The notes under the pieces: model-generated
Told to the model about the DNA's origin: nothing
What the model saw: the letters and a program-made list of their open reading frames with translations, nothing else
Database searches by the model: none
Made by a program: the position numbers and the translations under genes
In this document: positions 42,308-51,299 of the stretch, piece after piece
Position numbering within the stretch: position 1 is the stretch's first letter
Layout of the letters: each line of letters begins with the position of its first letter
NCBI GenBank assembly: GCA_002010215.1
Contig: MTMY01000033.1
Coordinates: 1-64,000, forward strand
Length of the DNA stretch: 64,000 nucleotides
Source: Archaeoglobus sp. JdFR-37
GTDB lineage: Archaea; Halobacteriota; Archaeoglobi; Archaeoglobales; Archaeoglobaceae
Reading direction: 5' to 3'

Positions 42308-43076
42308 ACTCTGGTTTGGCATAGTGAAAAATGGCAAAATAACTCCAAGCGATGACTTCAAAAAATCTTTCCAGAACTGTGAAAACGCTGAACCACTGCC
42401 GTTTTCACCTTCAGAAGTTGGAATCAAGCATTTTGGGTCTCTCGATGCATATTTCTCAGCTCTGAGGAAAGTGGCAATAGATGTGGTAAAGAAGATAATA
42501 GAGCATGAGCTGAAAAGAGAGGACAGATATGCGGTTCTCTTACTCAAGTCTTTGGATGAACTAAATGAGACTATAAACCTGCTGGAGGAGAAGCTCAGAG
42601 ATCTGGAAGAAGTTAAAGTCAGTGAGGTAACGGAAAGCTTTAGAGACAGAATAGCTGAGCTTAAGAGGCTCAGAAGAGATGTGGAAAAGGAGATCGAAGC
42701 AATAGTTAGCAAAATAGCTCCGAACCTCACTGAGATTGTTGGAGCAGTAATTGCTGCTAGGCTGTTAGAAAAGGCAGGAAGTCTAAAAAGGCTTGCGGAA
42801 ATGCCTGCCAGCGCTATTCAGCTACTTGGTGCGGAGAAAAGCCTTTATAAAGCTCTCAGCAGGATGAAGAAAGGAAAACCAGCCAAGTTTCCAAAACATG
42901 GCGTGATTTTTCAACATCCTTTCGTAAGAACTCTCCCAAAAGCTAAACGGGGCAAAATGGCCCGTTTTATGGCAGCAAAGCTAGCAATTGCTGCTAGGCT
43001 GGATTATTTCAGCGGTGAACTGAATGAAGAACTCGCAGAAGCCGTTAGAAAGAGATATGAGCAGCTAAGGAGATAG
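42294..43076 (+). CDS. nop5: Nop5 (Nop56/58) C/D box RNP protein
   Basis: 260 residues from TTG 42294; aggggg lies eight bases upstream. The Nop domain carries NLTEIVGAVIAARLLEKAGSL and GKPAKFPKHGVIFQHPFVRTL, binding the L7Ae-C/D RNA complex; a coiled coil (about 75-140) and a short N-terminal domain bind fibrillarin. The length matches short archaeal Nop5 proteins. With fibrillarin it directs 2'-O-methylation of rRNA and tRNA. Confidence 0.93.
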   Translation: MSEYRLWFGIVKNGKITPSDDFKKSFQNCENAEPLPFSPSEVGIKHFGSLDAYFSALRKVAIDVVKKIIEHELKREDRYAVLLLKSLDELNETINLLEEKLRDLEEVKVSEVTESFRDRIAELKRLRRDVEKEIEAIVSKIAPNLTEIVGAVIAARLLEKAGSLKRLAEMPASAIQLLGAEKSLYKALSRMKKGKPAKFPKHGVIFQHPFVRTLPKAKRGKMARFMAAKLAIAARLDYFSGELNEELAEAVRKRYEQLRR

Positions 43077-43090
43077 GTTGGGGAGATAGG

Positions 43091-43747
43091 ATGGATAGGA
43101 TGAAGGTCAAAGAAGTGCTTCACAATGTAGTTCTCCTAGATCGAAACGGCAGGAAAATTCTTGCAACTAAAAGCAGATACGCTCCTCATTACGGGGAGAA
43201 GAAGTATGGAGAGTTCAGAGAGTGGATGGCTTCAAGAAGCAAGCTGGCGGCGTTGATCCTCAAGGAGTACGTGCCTGAAATAAAAGAAGACTGGAAAATA
43301 CTGTACCTTGGTGCTGCAAGCGGTACTACAGTCAGTCATTTTGCTGATATTGTTGAGAAAGGAGTCATTTTTGCTGTAGAGTATTCAGCAAAACCTTTCT
43401 CAAAATTCTTGGAGTTGGCCATGGAGAGAAAGAACATAATACCCATTCTCGCTAACGCTCTGCAACCTTGGAAATACAGCGGAATCGTGGACAAAGTAGA
43501 TATGATATACCAAGATGTTGCTCATCCCGAGCAAGTGGAGATTTTTGAAAGAAATGCTGACTTCTTCTTGAAAAAAAGAGGAGAGGGACTCATAATGGTT
43601 AAAGCAAGGAGCATTGACTCCACCGCCGAACCCAAAGAGGTGTTTACTCGGGTTAAGCAGAGACTTAAGAGTAAGTTTAGAGTTCTTGCTGTTATTGACC
43701 TTGAACCTTACCACAAGGACCACGTTGCAATTCACATTCAGAGGTAA
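43091..43747 (+). CDS. flpA: Fibrillarin, rRNA/tRNA 2'-O-methyltransferase
   Basis: 218 residues (ATG 43100 is an alternative). SAM-binding motif [20 protein letters not shown], then VFAVEYS-type strand ([11 protein letters not shown]), [13 protein letters not shown] and VKARSIDST. Encoded 14 bases after nop5, the standard pairing. Confidence 0.95.
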   Translation: MDRMKVKEVLHNVVLLDRNGRKILATKSRYAPHYGEKKYGEFREWMASRSKLAALILKEYVPEIKEDWKILYLGAASGTTVSHFADIVEKGVIFAVEYSAKPFSKFLELAMERKNIIPILANALQPWKYSGIVDKVDMIYQDVAHPEQVEIFERNADFFLKKRGEGLIMVKARSIDSTAEPKEVFTRVKQRLKSKFRVLAVIDLEPYHKDHVAIHIQR

Positions 43748-43779
43748 TTTTTTATCCTCAGCTTCCGTGGTGTTTTCAG

Positions 43780-44454
43780 ATGAGGCAGAGATTCGTTCTC
43801 GACACAACAGCCATAACTGATACTGGGATGAGGGTTCAGGAGGGTTTTGAAACCCTTTGCGATTCAGCCATGGCTATTCTCGATCTTATCGCTCAAGCCC
43901 GTCTCAAGCTGGATATCAGCTGTTATATTCCATACCCTACCGTTTACGGGGAGCTTGTGAGCTTTCTTCGTCGTTATGACTGCAATGACGAGGTATTTGT
44001 TAAACTCGATACATGGTTGGTGAAGAAAACTCCCAACAGGTATGAGGTCGCAATTCCAGCAGCAATTTTCTACGAATATGTTCTCACCATGAGGCAAAAA
44101 ATTAACAGAGGTCGAAGGGTTGCTGAAGAATTCATCTGGGAGAGTTCGACAGTAGCTTCAAAAATTGAAGATAAAGATGAGCTTCAAAAGGAAATTGGAC
44201 AACTAGTGAGTAAATTTAGAGATAAATATCGTGCCACATTACGACAGGGAATTCTTGACAGCACTCCTGACTTAGATGTACTACTCCTCGCGAAGGAGCT
44301 TGATGCAGGCGTTGTCAGTAGTGATGCAGGCATTAGGAAATGGAGTGAGAGAATGGGTTTGAGGTTTGTAGAAGCTAGCAAATTTCCAAGGATGCTGAAA
44401 GAGTATCTTGTTCTTTCGGAAGAAGGTTTAAAGGAGGGGAAGAGTATTGATTGA
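43780..44454 (+). CDS. HARP, RNA-free ribonuclease P (UPF0278, former RNA ligase partner protein)
   Basis: 224 residues. PIN-like start [12 protein letters not shown] with the first Asp, a helical spike segment in the middle ([22 protein letters not shown]), and the metal-binding end [32 protein letters not shown]. This family (Aquifex Aq_880 type) removes 5' leaders from pre-tRNA without RNA. Archaea also carry RNA-based RNase P, so HARP is usually secondary. It overlaps hisS by eight bases and is therefore translationally coupled to it. Confidence 0.88.
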   Translation: MRQRFVLDTTAITDTGMRVQEGFETLCDSAMAILDLIAQARLKLDISCYIPYPTVYGELVSFLRRYDCNDEVFVKLDTWLVKKTPNRYEVAIPAAIFYEYVLTMRQKINRGRRVAEEFIWESSTVASKIEDKDELQKEIGQLVSKFRDKYRATLRQGILDSTPDLDVLLLAKELDAGVVSSDAGIRKWSERMGLRFVEASKFPRMLKEYLVLSEEGLKEGKSID

Positions 44455-45676
44455 GCGACCAAGAGGGACGAGAGATTTTCTGCCGGATGAGATGGAGAAG
44501 AGAAGAGCAATTGAAGTGAGATTTAGGGAGATTGCCGAAAGTTATGGCTATAGGGAGATTGCCACACCGACCTTTGAGCATCTGGAACTTTTCACTATAA
44601 AGTCTGGAGAGAGTATAGTAGAGGAGATCTACGCTTTCAAGGATAAAAGTGGGAGAGATCTTGCACTGCGGCCTGAGCTTACAGCCCCTGCCATGCGTTT
44701 GTTCATCAACGAATGTAGCGTTATGCCCAGGCCCCTCCGCTTCTACTATTTCGGCAATTGTTTCAGATACGAAAGGCCTCAGAAAGGAAGGTATCGAGAG
44801 TTCTGGCAGTTCGGTGTGGAGCTTATCGGCTCAGAGAGGGTTGAGGCTGATGCAGAAGTAATAATTCTTGCATATCGTATGCTTAAAAGCCTGAATATTA
44901 ACTTTGACTTACAAATAGGGCATGTTGGAATTTTGAGGAGTATTTTGGAGAATGTTGACGAAGAAAAATCTTCCAAAATCATGAGGCTCATTGACAAGAA
45001 AGACTATGATGGGCTGGCAAGTTACATGGATGAAGCCAAAATTCCAGAAGATGTTCAGGAGAACGTTTTTCAGGTTTCAGCACTTCATGGTGGCAGAGAA
45101 GTTCTGAACGAGGCTGAAGGGTTTACGGGTCGGGAAAATCTCCAATATCTTAATGGATTGTGCGATATTTTGGACTCCACCGAGATAGAATATACAATAA
45201 ACCTTGGAATTGCCAGAGGGCTGGACTATTACACAGGCATGGTTTTCGAAATTTACGCTGAGGGTTTGGGGGCGCAGAAGCAGATTTGCGGTGGTGGAAG
45301 ATACAGACTGGCACATCTATTTGGTGGAGAGGATGTCCCATCAACTGGCTTCGCCATCGGATTTGACAGAGTTTCAGAAATTTGCAAAATCAGTGCTGAA
45401 CGTAGAAAACTCGTTGTCATAGTGAATTTTCCCGACACCTTAAAAGAATCTCTCGAAATTGCTGAAAAGCTGAGATCTGCAGGTTTAAGGGTTGTGTCAG
45501 ATGTCATGGGCAGGAATGTTAGGAGACAGCTCTCCCACGCCAGCGATATAGGTGCCGATTATGCTATAATTGTTGGTAAAAAAGAGATTAATGAGGGTGC
45601 GGTAGGGGTAAAGGACCTTCATACCGGGATTCAGAAATCTGTAGCGATAAATGAGCTAACAGAATATTTGACTTAA
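44447..45676 (+). CDS. hisS: Histidyl-tRNA synthetase
   Basis: 409 residues. Class II motifs: [11 protein letters not shown] at the N-terminus, [20 protein letters not shown] (motif 2), [15 protein letters not shown] and the histidine loop CGGGRY, motif 3 near [11 protein letters not shown], then a C-terminal anticodon domain. TTG 44447 is the only plausible start. It ends the seven-gene run from 40196; an AT-rich tail (about 45678-45705) may terminate transcription. Confidence 0.95.
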   Translation: MIERPRGTRDFLPDEMEKRRAIEVRFREIAESYGYREIATPTFEHLELFTIKSGESIVEEIYAFKDKSGRDLALRPELTAPAMRLFINECSVMPRPLRFYYFGNCFRYERPQKGRYREFWQFGVELIGSERVEADAEVIILAYRMLKSLNINFDLQIGHVGILRSILENVDEEKSSKIMRLIDKKDYDGLASYMDEAKIPEDVQENVFQVSALHGGREVLNEAEGFTGRENLQYLNGLCDILDSTEIEYTINLGIARGLDYYTGMVFEIYAEGLGAQKQICGGGRYRLAHLFGGEDVPSTGFAIGFDRVSEICKISAERRKLVVIVNFPDTLKESLEIAEKLRSAGLRVVSDVMGRNVRRQLSHASDIGADYAIIVGKKEINEGAVGVKDLHTGIQKSVAINELTEYLT

Positions 45677-45677
45677 A

Positions 45678-45705
45678 ATTTTTTAAAAAATAAAATTTTT
45701 AATAG
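45678..45705 (+). terminator. T-rich end after hisS
   Basis: Two T5-T6 tracts in an AT-only stretch right after the stop codon, as in archaeal intrinsic termination. Confidence 0.35.
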
Positions 45706-45760
45706 CTTGTCCAAAAGGTTTAAATAGATGTAAGTTTATGACTTTTTGTCGGTGATTATA

Positions 45761-46366
45761 ATGATTACAATAAGAATAAGTAAGCCTGGAATACTATTTT
45801 TGATGATGGCGGTGGCCATTTCAATATTTAGTTATGAACCAGTTCTGACACTAAGTGGAGAGATTACAGTACCTGATTTTTCTACATCCTCAACACCATC
45901 ATCTTTTCCAAATCAAGGGGGGAAAAACCTCTATGCTGATGAGGAGAACATTAGAATTCTGGAACGGTATGTCATGCAGTTCCTCAATATAGAGAGAGCA
46001 AACAATGGCCTTCCACCACTTCTGTGGAATGATCAGCTAGCTGAAGCTGCCAAAATGCACAGTACAGACATGGCGGAACGGAACTACTTGAGTCACTACT
46101 CACCAGAGGGAGAGGGTGTTGAAAATAGACTGAATAAGGTAGGGTATCGCTTTGCTGTAGCTGGAGAAAACATATTTGAGGCAACATATCTTGAAAACAA
46201 AGAACCAGTAGAACTTGCAAAGATTATAGTCACTGGATGGATGGAGAGCAAAGGACATCGATTTAACATCCTAAATAAAGCCTACGAGGAATGTGGTGTA
46301 GGTATCGTTTACGATAAGGACACGCATCGGATAATCGTTACTGCTGTTTTTGCTACCCCCCTCTGA
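45761..46366 (+). CDS. Secreted CAP-domain (SCP/PR-1-like) protein
   Basis: 201 residues from ATG 45761 (ggtgat upstream). A hydrophobic signal or anchor segment spans about 10-33; a Ser/Thr/Pro-rich linker follows; then the CAP domain from about residue 65 with INLERANNGLPPL-like FLNIERANNGLPPLLWNDQL, AAKMHSTDMAERNYLSHYSPEG, AGENIF and GHRFNILNKAYEECGVGIVY. Bacterial and archaeal CAP proteins resemble YkwD; the function is unknown. TATA (ggtttaaatag, about 45717-45727) precedes it. Confidence 0.9.
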   Translation: MITIRISKPGILFLMMAVAISIFSYEPVLTLSGEITVPDFSTSSTPSSFPNQGGKNLYADEENIRILERYVMQFLNIERANNGLPPLLWNDQLAEAAKMHSTDMAERNYLSHYSPEGEGVENRLNKVGYRFAVAGENIFEATYLENKEPVELAKIIVTGWMESKGHRFNILNKAYEECGVGIVYDKDTHRIIVTAVFATPL

Positions 46367-46830
46367 TTTTTCTGAGGGTTTCATTTCTTTTATTTTCCCA
46401 AGATTTTCCATACAAGCCACTTAAACTCCGAGATTTTTCCAACAAAAGAGTCAGATACAGCCGAATTAAGGACTCATTAAATCGTACTCTGTTGGAACGG
46501 AATTAGTTTGTTGTTTTTTGCAAAGATGTGGATTTCTGGAGCAATTAACTGTGGATAACTACTATTATTTCAGACTCTCAACACTCACATTTCCGAATCG
46601 AGAGGTTAATTATTATATATATTTAATAAAATTAGTCAAATTATCTTCACAAGTAATTATTATTCTAAATTTGAATTAAATGTTTTGAATACTTAATATT
46701 TTGCAGTACGAAATAATCTTTGAATAATATTATCATTAAAATTTAAGTATTAGAAATTTTAATTTTAATCAAAATCTATTATTTTAATCACTAAAAGTAA
46801 TTATTCCAAATTTTTTGAAATAAAATTGCA

Positions 46831-46844
46831 TTAGGATGGCCTAA
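46831..46844. promoter_or_regulatory. DtxR-type box TTAGG-N4-CCTAA (first)
   Basis: TTAGG-atgg-CCTAA, the same arms and spacing as the box at the FTR1 promoter. Confidence 0.45.
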
Positions 46845-46947
46845 AATATATGAAGTAAGCACTTTCATGCAATTACCCCCCCTTCAACACACAGCAACCC
46901 CCGTATTCACATGTTATTTGGAATAATTGAGTTCCTCAATTGCAGGT

Positions 46948-46965
46948 TTTTAGGGCCTCCTAAAA
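46948..46965. promoter_or_regulatory. DtxR-type box TTTTAGG-N4-CCTAAAA (second)
   Basis: TTTTAGG-gcct-CCTAAAA, a perfect 7-base inverted repeat containing TTAGG-N4-CCTAA. No promoter is clearly associated. Confidence 0.45.
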
Positions 46966-47216
46966 TTCATCCATTCTACAAATTTTGGAATAATTATATT
47001 GCGCTATTTTAAGAATATTAATTTATTTTTGTAGCTTATACTCATACTACCGGATATATTTTGTAAAATATATGAAATTAATAGAAAATATAAATTAATA
47101 AATTTATTTTTTTACAAATAATACATATATTAAAACATTAAAATTTCTTTAGAATTATTATTTCTTCCCAAATTAAATTGGTCACAATGTGAGTTGTGAG
47201 TGATGGAATACATGAT

Positions 47217-48254
47217 TTAATACAGCATGTCTCCGATAAGAGAGCATCCACCACACCTAATACAACCAGCAGCACTCTTTTTGGGAGAGAGACCATATTC
47301 TTTCATTTTTTCCGCTGCAAATTTAGATAGTCTGATTAAATATTCTGGATCTGGAGGTCTTAGAGAGACATGAGGTGGGTTAAGAGGTGCTACAAATGGG
47401 ATAACACCAATAGAGGCGATAAGCTCTAAACCTGCCTTGGTAACGTTTTCACGTTCTCCTAGGCCTAGGATTATCCAAGAAGAGACTTGATTTTCTCCGA
47501 AAAGCTCAATAGCGTAATTCCAGCTAGCCATGTAGCTCTTCAAATCTTTCTTGGCTGGCACATGCTTAGCTCGAACATATGGGTCAAAAGATTCCGCATT
47601 GAACCCTACTGAGTCGGCACCGGCTGCATAAATCTCTTCGATCAAGTCATTTCTGATTGGTTCCAGCTGAACCTGTATGGGTATATCACAGCGTTCCTTG
47701 ATAGCTCTAACAGCTTCCGCAATATTTTTGGCAGTCACCTCCCTATCAGGGAAGGTTCCACTGGTCATTACAAGGTGACGATTTTTATCCTCTCGGTAAG
47801 CTTCTAGCACAATTTCTGCCAGAGTTTCAGGATCTTTGTTCCAGACAGGGTTGCCATGCTGAATGCTGCAAAAACTACATCTCCGTCCGGAACTCCAGTG
47901 AACGCATTTTCTCGATAGAGACGTAACAAGACACTCTAATCCATCCAGAGCTACATATTTATTGTATGGTATGCCCTCCCTAGTCTTTAACCGATAGTAC
48001 TTGGGATAAACTGGAAGTAACAATTTGGATATTTCATCCCCATTCTTTGTGAGTATCCATTCTCCATCCAGATTGATAATTTCGTAGGGAGAATAACTTC
48101 TAGGGGGTGCAGAAACTGTACTTCCTTTTATCTTGAAACCTATTCCAGCTATACCTCCTCCACCGCCTCTAAGCTTTTGAACCTCTCCTTTAACGCCCAA
48201 AGTCAGCAAGTCGGCCTTTAGTCTAGGGATATCCGCATTCTTAACATCTTCCAT
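47217..48254 (-). CDS. Radical SAM protein with CX8CX2C motif (MSMEG_0568-like)
   Basis: 345 residues. A Gly-rich start (KLRGGGGGIAGIGFKIKG) precedes the cluster motif KCVHWSSGRRCSFCSIQHG, that is CX8CX2C instead of CX3CX2C. Further features are MTSGTFPDREVTAKNIAEAV and a C-terminal cysteine group AGCIRCGGCSLIGD. The layout resembles MSMEG_0568-family radical SAM proteins, though identification is from memory. It lies 15 bases after the marker-11-like gene and is probably functionally tied to it. Confidence 0.75.
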   Translation of the reverse strand: MEDVKNADIPRLKADLLTLGVKGEVQKLRGGGGGIAGIGFKIKGSTVSAPPRSYSPYEIINLDGEWILTKNGDEISKLLLPVYPKYYRLKTREGIPYNKYVALDGLECLVTSLSRKCVHWSSGRRCSFCSIQHGNPVWNKDPETLAEIVLEAYREDKNRHLVMTSGTFPDREVTAKNIAEAVRAIKERCDIPIQVQLEPIRNDLIEEIYAAGADSVGFNAESFDPYVRAKHVPAKKDLKSYMASWNYAIELFGENQVSSWIILGLGERENVTKAGLELIASIGVIPFVAPLNPPHVSLRPPDPEYLIRLSKFAAEKMKEYGLSPKKSAAGCIRCGGCSLIGDMLY

Positions 48255-48269
48255 ATTTTTCCACCTAAA

Positions 48270-49208
48270 TTAAGGAATCTTAACTGCATCATCTGGTGAG
48301 TCGGAAAAAGATATCGCTGCAAGAGCACCAATAATTCCTCTCTCTCCCGTTACGGCTATTAGCTCAATATCGTTTCTCTCTGCCACATCTCTTGCGTAAT
48401 TTACATCCAGCATCTCCATCTTTGCCAGCTTTCCGTATTCCCTTAACTCTTCGTCAATTGTGATTTGAGTAGAGACAGCCATGGCGGTATCTTCACTGAG
48501 TGTTCTCTCTTCAAGCATACTTCCGAATTCATCCACCAGTGCCTCCACATCTTGGGTGGCGAATGTGACGGAAATGCTGACACAATTAGTGGTTTTATAT
48601 GGATTGTCGAGATAGAGTTGAGTGATAGTGTGTAGCAAATAAATGCCCAGCCCATCTTTTTCAAGTTTGTAGGCTATTTCATTAACCAGTGACCATGTGG
48701 CTCCGCTTTCTTTGGTATCAGTATCATCAACACCAATTACAACCTTTTTCATGGCTGGAACAACGAGTTTCGCCTTTCCGAGCTTCCCACCGCCCCCTTC
48801 TTGAATTATTTCGATGCCCTTCACACCTTCAGCCATTCCCCTGCATACTGTCGCAGCAATACCTCCCCCAGCCAGACCAGCATAGGTTATCTCTATATTC
48901 TCCCCATTGATTTCAGCCATCTCCATGCCAGCTCCTGCAACTCCAGGAATGAGATTGAGCTCTGCTCTTCCAGTTCTTACCACAAAAATATTCCTTGATC
49001 CTTCCCGTCTCGCTCCCAAAACCAGATTACTAACTCTGGGATAGTGATAAACCTCCCATGCGGCTCCGCCGCTGCATTTATTTCGGGCATGAAATTCGTG
49101 CAATTCTATGTACTCTCCATCAGTCATGGCAATTATCCTCTCATATGGTGATATCCAAGGAATATCACCGTATCTCCTGATGAGTTCGCTTTTGCTCATT
49201 AACGACAT
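48270..49208 (-). CDS. Methanogenesis marker protein 11-like
   Basis: 312 residues. The central block VVIGVDDTDTKESGATWSLVNEIAYKLE resembles the DDTD motif of TiaS/DUF1743 proteins and of methanogenesis marker 11; it continues NPYKTTNCVSISVTFAT and GERGIIGALAAISF. Marker 11 was named for its distribution in methanogens, and its role is unknown. The start may be ATG 49208 or 49199; a TATA-like cattataaaatc lies about 49218-49229 on the minus strand. Confidence 0.75.
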   Translation of the reverse strand: MSLMSKSELIRRYGDIPWISPYERIIAMTDGEYIELHEFHARNKCSGGAAWEVYHYPRVSNLVLGARREGSRNIFVVRTGRAELNLIPGVAGAGMEMAEINGENIEITYAGLAGGGIAATVCRGMAEGVKGIEIIQEGGGGKLGKAKLVVPAMKKVVIGVDDTDTKESGATWSLVNEIAYKLEKDGLGIYLLHTITQLYLDNPYKTTNCVSISVTFATQDVEALVDEFGSMLEERTLSEDTAMAVSTQITIDEELREYGKLAKMEMLDVNYARDVAERNDIELIAVTGERGIIGALAAISFSDSPDDAVKIP

Positions 49209-49310
49209 ATCAGCTCACGATTTTATAATGCAAAAACCAACCTAAAAAAGGTTTATGTAACCCCGTTGTGTAGCGGGAGTGTATCAAGAGGAGATGAGGG
49301 AGGTGTCATC

Positions 49311-50258
49311 ATGGAAGTGTTCATAGAACGTAATGATGGTGATCTAGAATTTGATGTGGCAATAGTTGGGGCGGGTCCTGCTGGCCTTACCGCTGCAATA
49401 TACGCAGCAAGATATGGACTCAAAACAGTTTTTTTCGAAACAGTAGATCCCACTTCTCAGCTTGCTCTGACCCCCACAATCGAAAATTATCCTGGATTTG
49501 AAGGGCCTGGTTACAGGCTTTTGGAAAAAATGAGGGAACAGGCTCTGAAGTTTGGTGCAAATCACAAACTTGAGAACGTGGAGAAAGTCATAAGAGGAGA
49601 GAATGGATTTATCGTGATAACCGATTCTGCTACATACAAAGCAAAGGCTATTATCATCGCAACTGGTGGAAAACACGCAGAACTTGGAGTTCCAGGCGAG
49701 AAGGAGTTTGTTGGAAGAGGTGTCAGCTACTGTGCCACCTGTGATGGCAACTTTTTCAGAGATAAGAGAGTTTTGGTGGTTGGTGGCGGGAACACTGCAG
49801 TTACTGATGCTATTTATCTCAAAGAAATTGGATGCGATGTAACACTTATCCATCGTAGAGATGAGTTGAGGGCTGAAAAAGCTTTGCAGGAAGAGCTTTT
49901 TAAGAGAAAGATACCTGTAATCTGGAATTCAGTAGTTATAGGGATAGAAGGGGATGGAAAGGTTCAAAGAGCAGTCATCAAAAACAGAGTTACGGGAGAG
50001 GAAAGTGTCATTGAAGTTGATGGGGTCTTTATTGCAGTGGGCATAAGGCCTGCCACTGAAATTGTTGAAGAGCTAGGAGTGGAGAGAGACGAGAATGGTT
50101 ACATAGTCGTGGATTCGAGGCAGGCTACGAACGTTAAAGGTGTTTTTGCTGCTGGAGACTGCTGCAATAAACCCCTCAAGCAGGCAGTGACTGCTGCTGG
50201 AGATGGAGCATTGGCTGCCAACTCAGCTTTTGAGTACATAAAGATGGCATCAAAATGA
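49311..50258 (+). CDS. trxB: Thioredoxin reductase
   Basis: 315 residues from ATG 49311, with gggaggtg at five bases. FAD-binding VAIVGAGPAGLTAAIYAARYG, redox motif SYCATCDGNFF (CATC), NADP(H)-type VLVVGGGNTAVTDA followed by HRRDELRAEK, and the C-terminal FAD motif GVFAAGDCCNKPLKQAVTAAGDG. It reduces thioredoxin-like proteins. Confidence 0.94.
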   Translation: MEVFIERNDGDLEFDVAIVGAGPAGLTAAIYAARYGLKTVFFETVDPTSQLALTPTIENYPGFEGPGYRLLEKMREQALKFGANHKLENVEKVIRGENGFIVITDSATYKAKAIIIATGGKHAELGVPGEKEFVGRGVSYCATCDGNFFRDKRVLVVGGGNTAVTDAIYLKEIGCDVTLIHRRDELRAEKALQEELFKRKIPVIWNSVVIGIEGDGKVQRAVIKNRVTGEESVIEVDGVFIAVGIRPATEIVEELGVERDENGYIVVDSRQATNVKGVFAAGDCCNKPLKQAVTAAGDGALAANSAFEYIKMASK

Positions 50259-50284
50259 GATAAATATCTGACTTTTTCACAAGA

Positions 50285-51241
50285 CTATGATGAAGTGATA
50301 CTGATTATTTTTTGATGAGTCTTGTAAAGCCTGTCGGCAACACCTATAAGATAATCGAGGTCCTTTAAACTCTCTAGAAACTTTTTCTCTATTCCCTCCA
50401 ACCCAACCTTTGCCCCCATAAGGCTTCCAGCAATAGCAGCGGTTGAATCTGCATCTCCTCCGGAATTCACGGCTGTGATGACTGCATCACTGAATTTCTC
50501 TGCTGAAAAGTAGCAGTAGAAAGCGAAAGGAACAGCATCATAGCTGGATATGGAGTTGCCAAGTTCTGCTATTGCTTTACCTACATCTTCTCCTGCAATT
50601 TTGTAGGCATATCTTACTTTATCAGCAAGGAGCTCATCATACTTGGTGGCACGTGTAGCTGCCTCTTCAGCAATCTCTGCATCATCAAAATCTAGAAGTA
50701 TTGAAGCAACGGCTACAGCAACAGCCACGCTTCCTGCGATGGCAGCATCACCTTTGTGAGTAACCATGGCAGATATGACAGCATACCTCTCAACTAGGTC
50801 AAGATTGAAGTGGTATACCAGACCTACCGGCGCAACCCTCATAGCTGCCCCGCAAGTGTCCGAAATTATTCCTGAATTTTTCCATTCTGCTCCTTGACTC
50901 AGTCTGTAAATTGCCCTTCTTGTTGTCGGCCCGATTCGAGGGTTCATGGACTCTATGCCCCACTTTTTCAGCCTTTCAGAAAAATCTTCTGGGCTGAAAT
51001 AGATGGTTTCTGCAATGGATTGTGCAAGAATGATTGCCTGTTCTGTGTCGTCAGTCCACTCTCCTGCATTGAAATCACCGACAGGAGATGGGAGATAGCA
51101 GTCTATTCGCCCGTAAATTTCATTAATCTGTTCTACACTCATTCCTTCCGCTGGCATTCCCAGAGCATCACCTACCGCAAGCCCAGTTATACAGCCTCTG
51201 AACTGTGACTGGAGATCCATTGAATCAAGCTCTGCAGCCAC
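50285..51241 (-). CDS. ADP-ribosylglycohydrolase family protein
   Basis: 318 residues (GTG 51241; ATG 51220 is an alternative that begins at the family's usual N-terminus). Metal-binding motifs: GLAVGDALGMPAEG, EWTDDTEQAI and the final NSGGDADSTAAIAGSLMGA. Enzymes of this DraG/ARH type remove ADP-ribose from proteins or hydrolyse related compounds. No ADP-ribosyltransferase is visible nearby. Confidence 0.9.
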   Translation of the reverse strand: MAAELDSMDLQSQFRGCITGLAVGDALGMPAEGMSVEQINEIYGRIDCYLPSPVGDFNAGEWTDDTEQAIILAQSIAETIYFSPEDFSERLKKWGIESMNPRIGPTTRRAIYRLSQGAEWKNSGIISDTCGAAMRVAPVGLVYHFNLDLVERYAVISAMVTHKGDAAIAGSVAVAVAVASILLDFDDAEIAEEAATRATKYDELLADKVRYAYKIAGEDVGKAIAELGNSISSYDAVPFAFYCYFSAEKFSDAVITAVNSGGDADSTAAIAGSLMGAKVGLEGIEKKFLESLKDLDYLIGVADRLYKTHQKIISITSS

Positions 51242-51299
51242 GGTTAAAAATGTAGCGGAAAAGATAAAAGATATAATTCCTACATGCTATTAGTTCTTC

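Larger units (their letters stand above)
46799..46995. repeat. 12-base motif TTTGGAATAATT, three copies
   Basis: AATTATTCCAAA at 46799-46810 (inverted) and TTTGGAATAATT at 46917-46928 and 46984-46995 (direct). All copies are exact. Confidence 0.6.
46367..47216. other. AT-rich 850-base intergenic region
   Basis: No ORF of useful length on either strand. It is strongly AT-rich from about 46600 to 47180 apart from a C-rich patch at about 46875-46912. It holds three copies of TTTGGAATAATT or its complement (46799-46810, 46917-46928, 46984-46995) and two TTAGG-N4-CCTAA boxes. It could be a regulatory region, an origin-like unwinding region or a remnant of acquired DNA. Confidence 0.5.

Noticed and set aside
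46861-46912. C-rich patch as an archaeal origin recognition box
   Set aside because: A G-string is present on the other strand, but the flanking dyad of known ORB elements is missing and no cdc6/orc1 gene is in the window.
49255-49285. Small hairpin upstream of trxB as a riboswitch or tRNA fragment
   Set aside because: Only a four-base stem (cccg/cggg) is visible; too weak to call.
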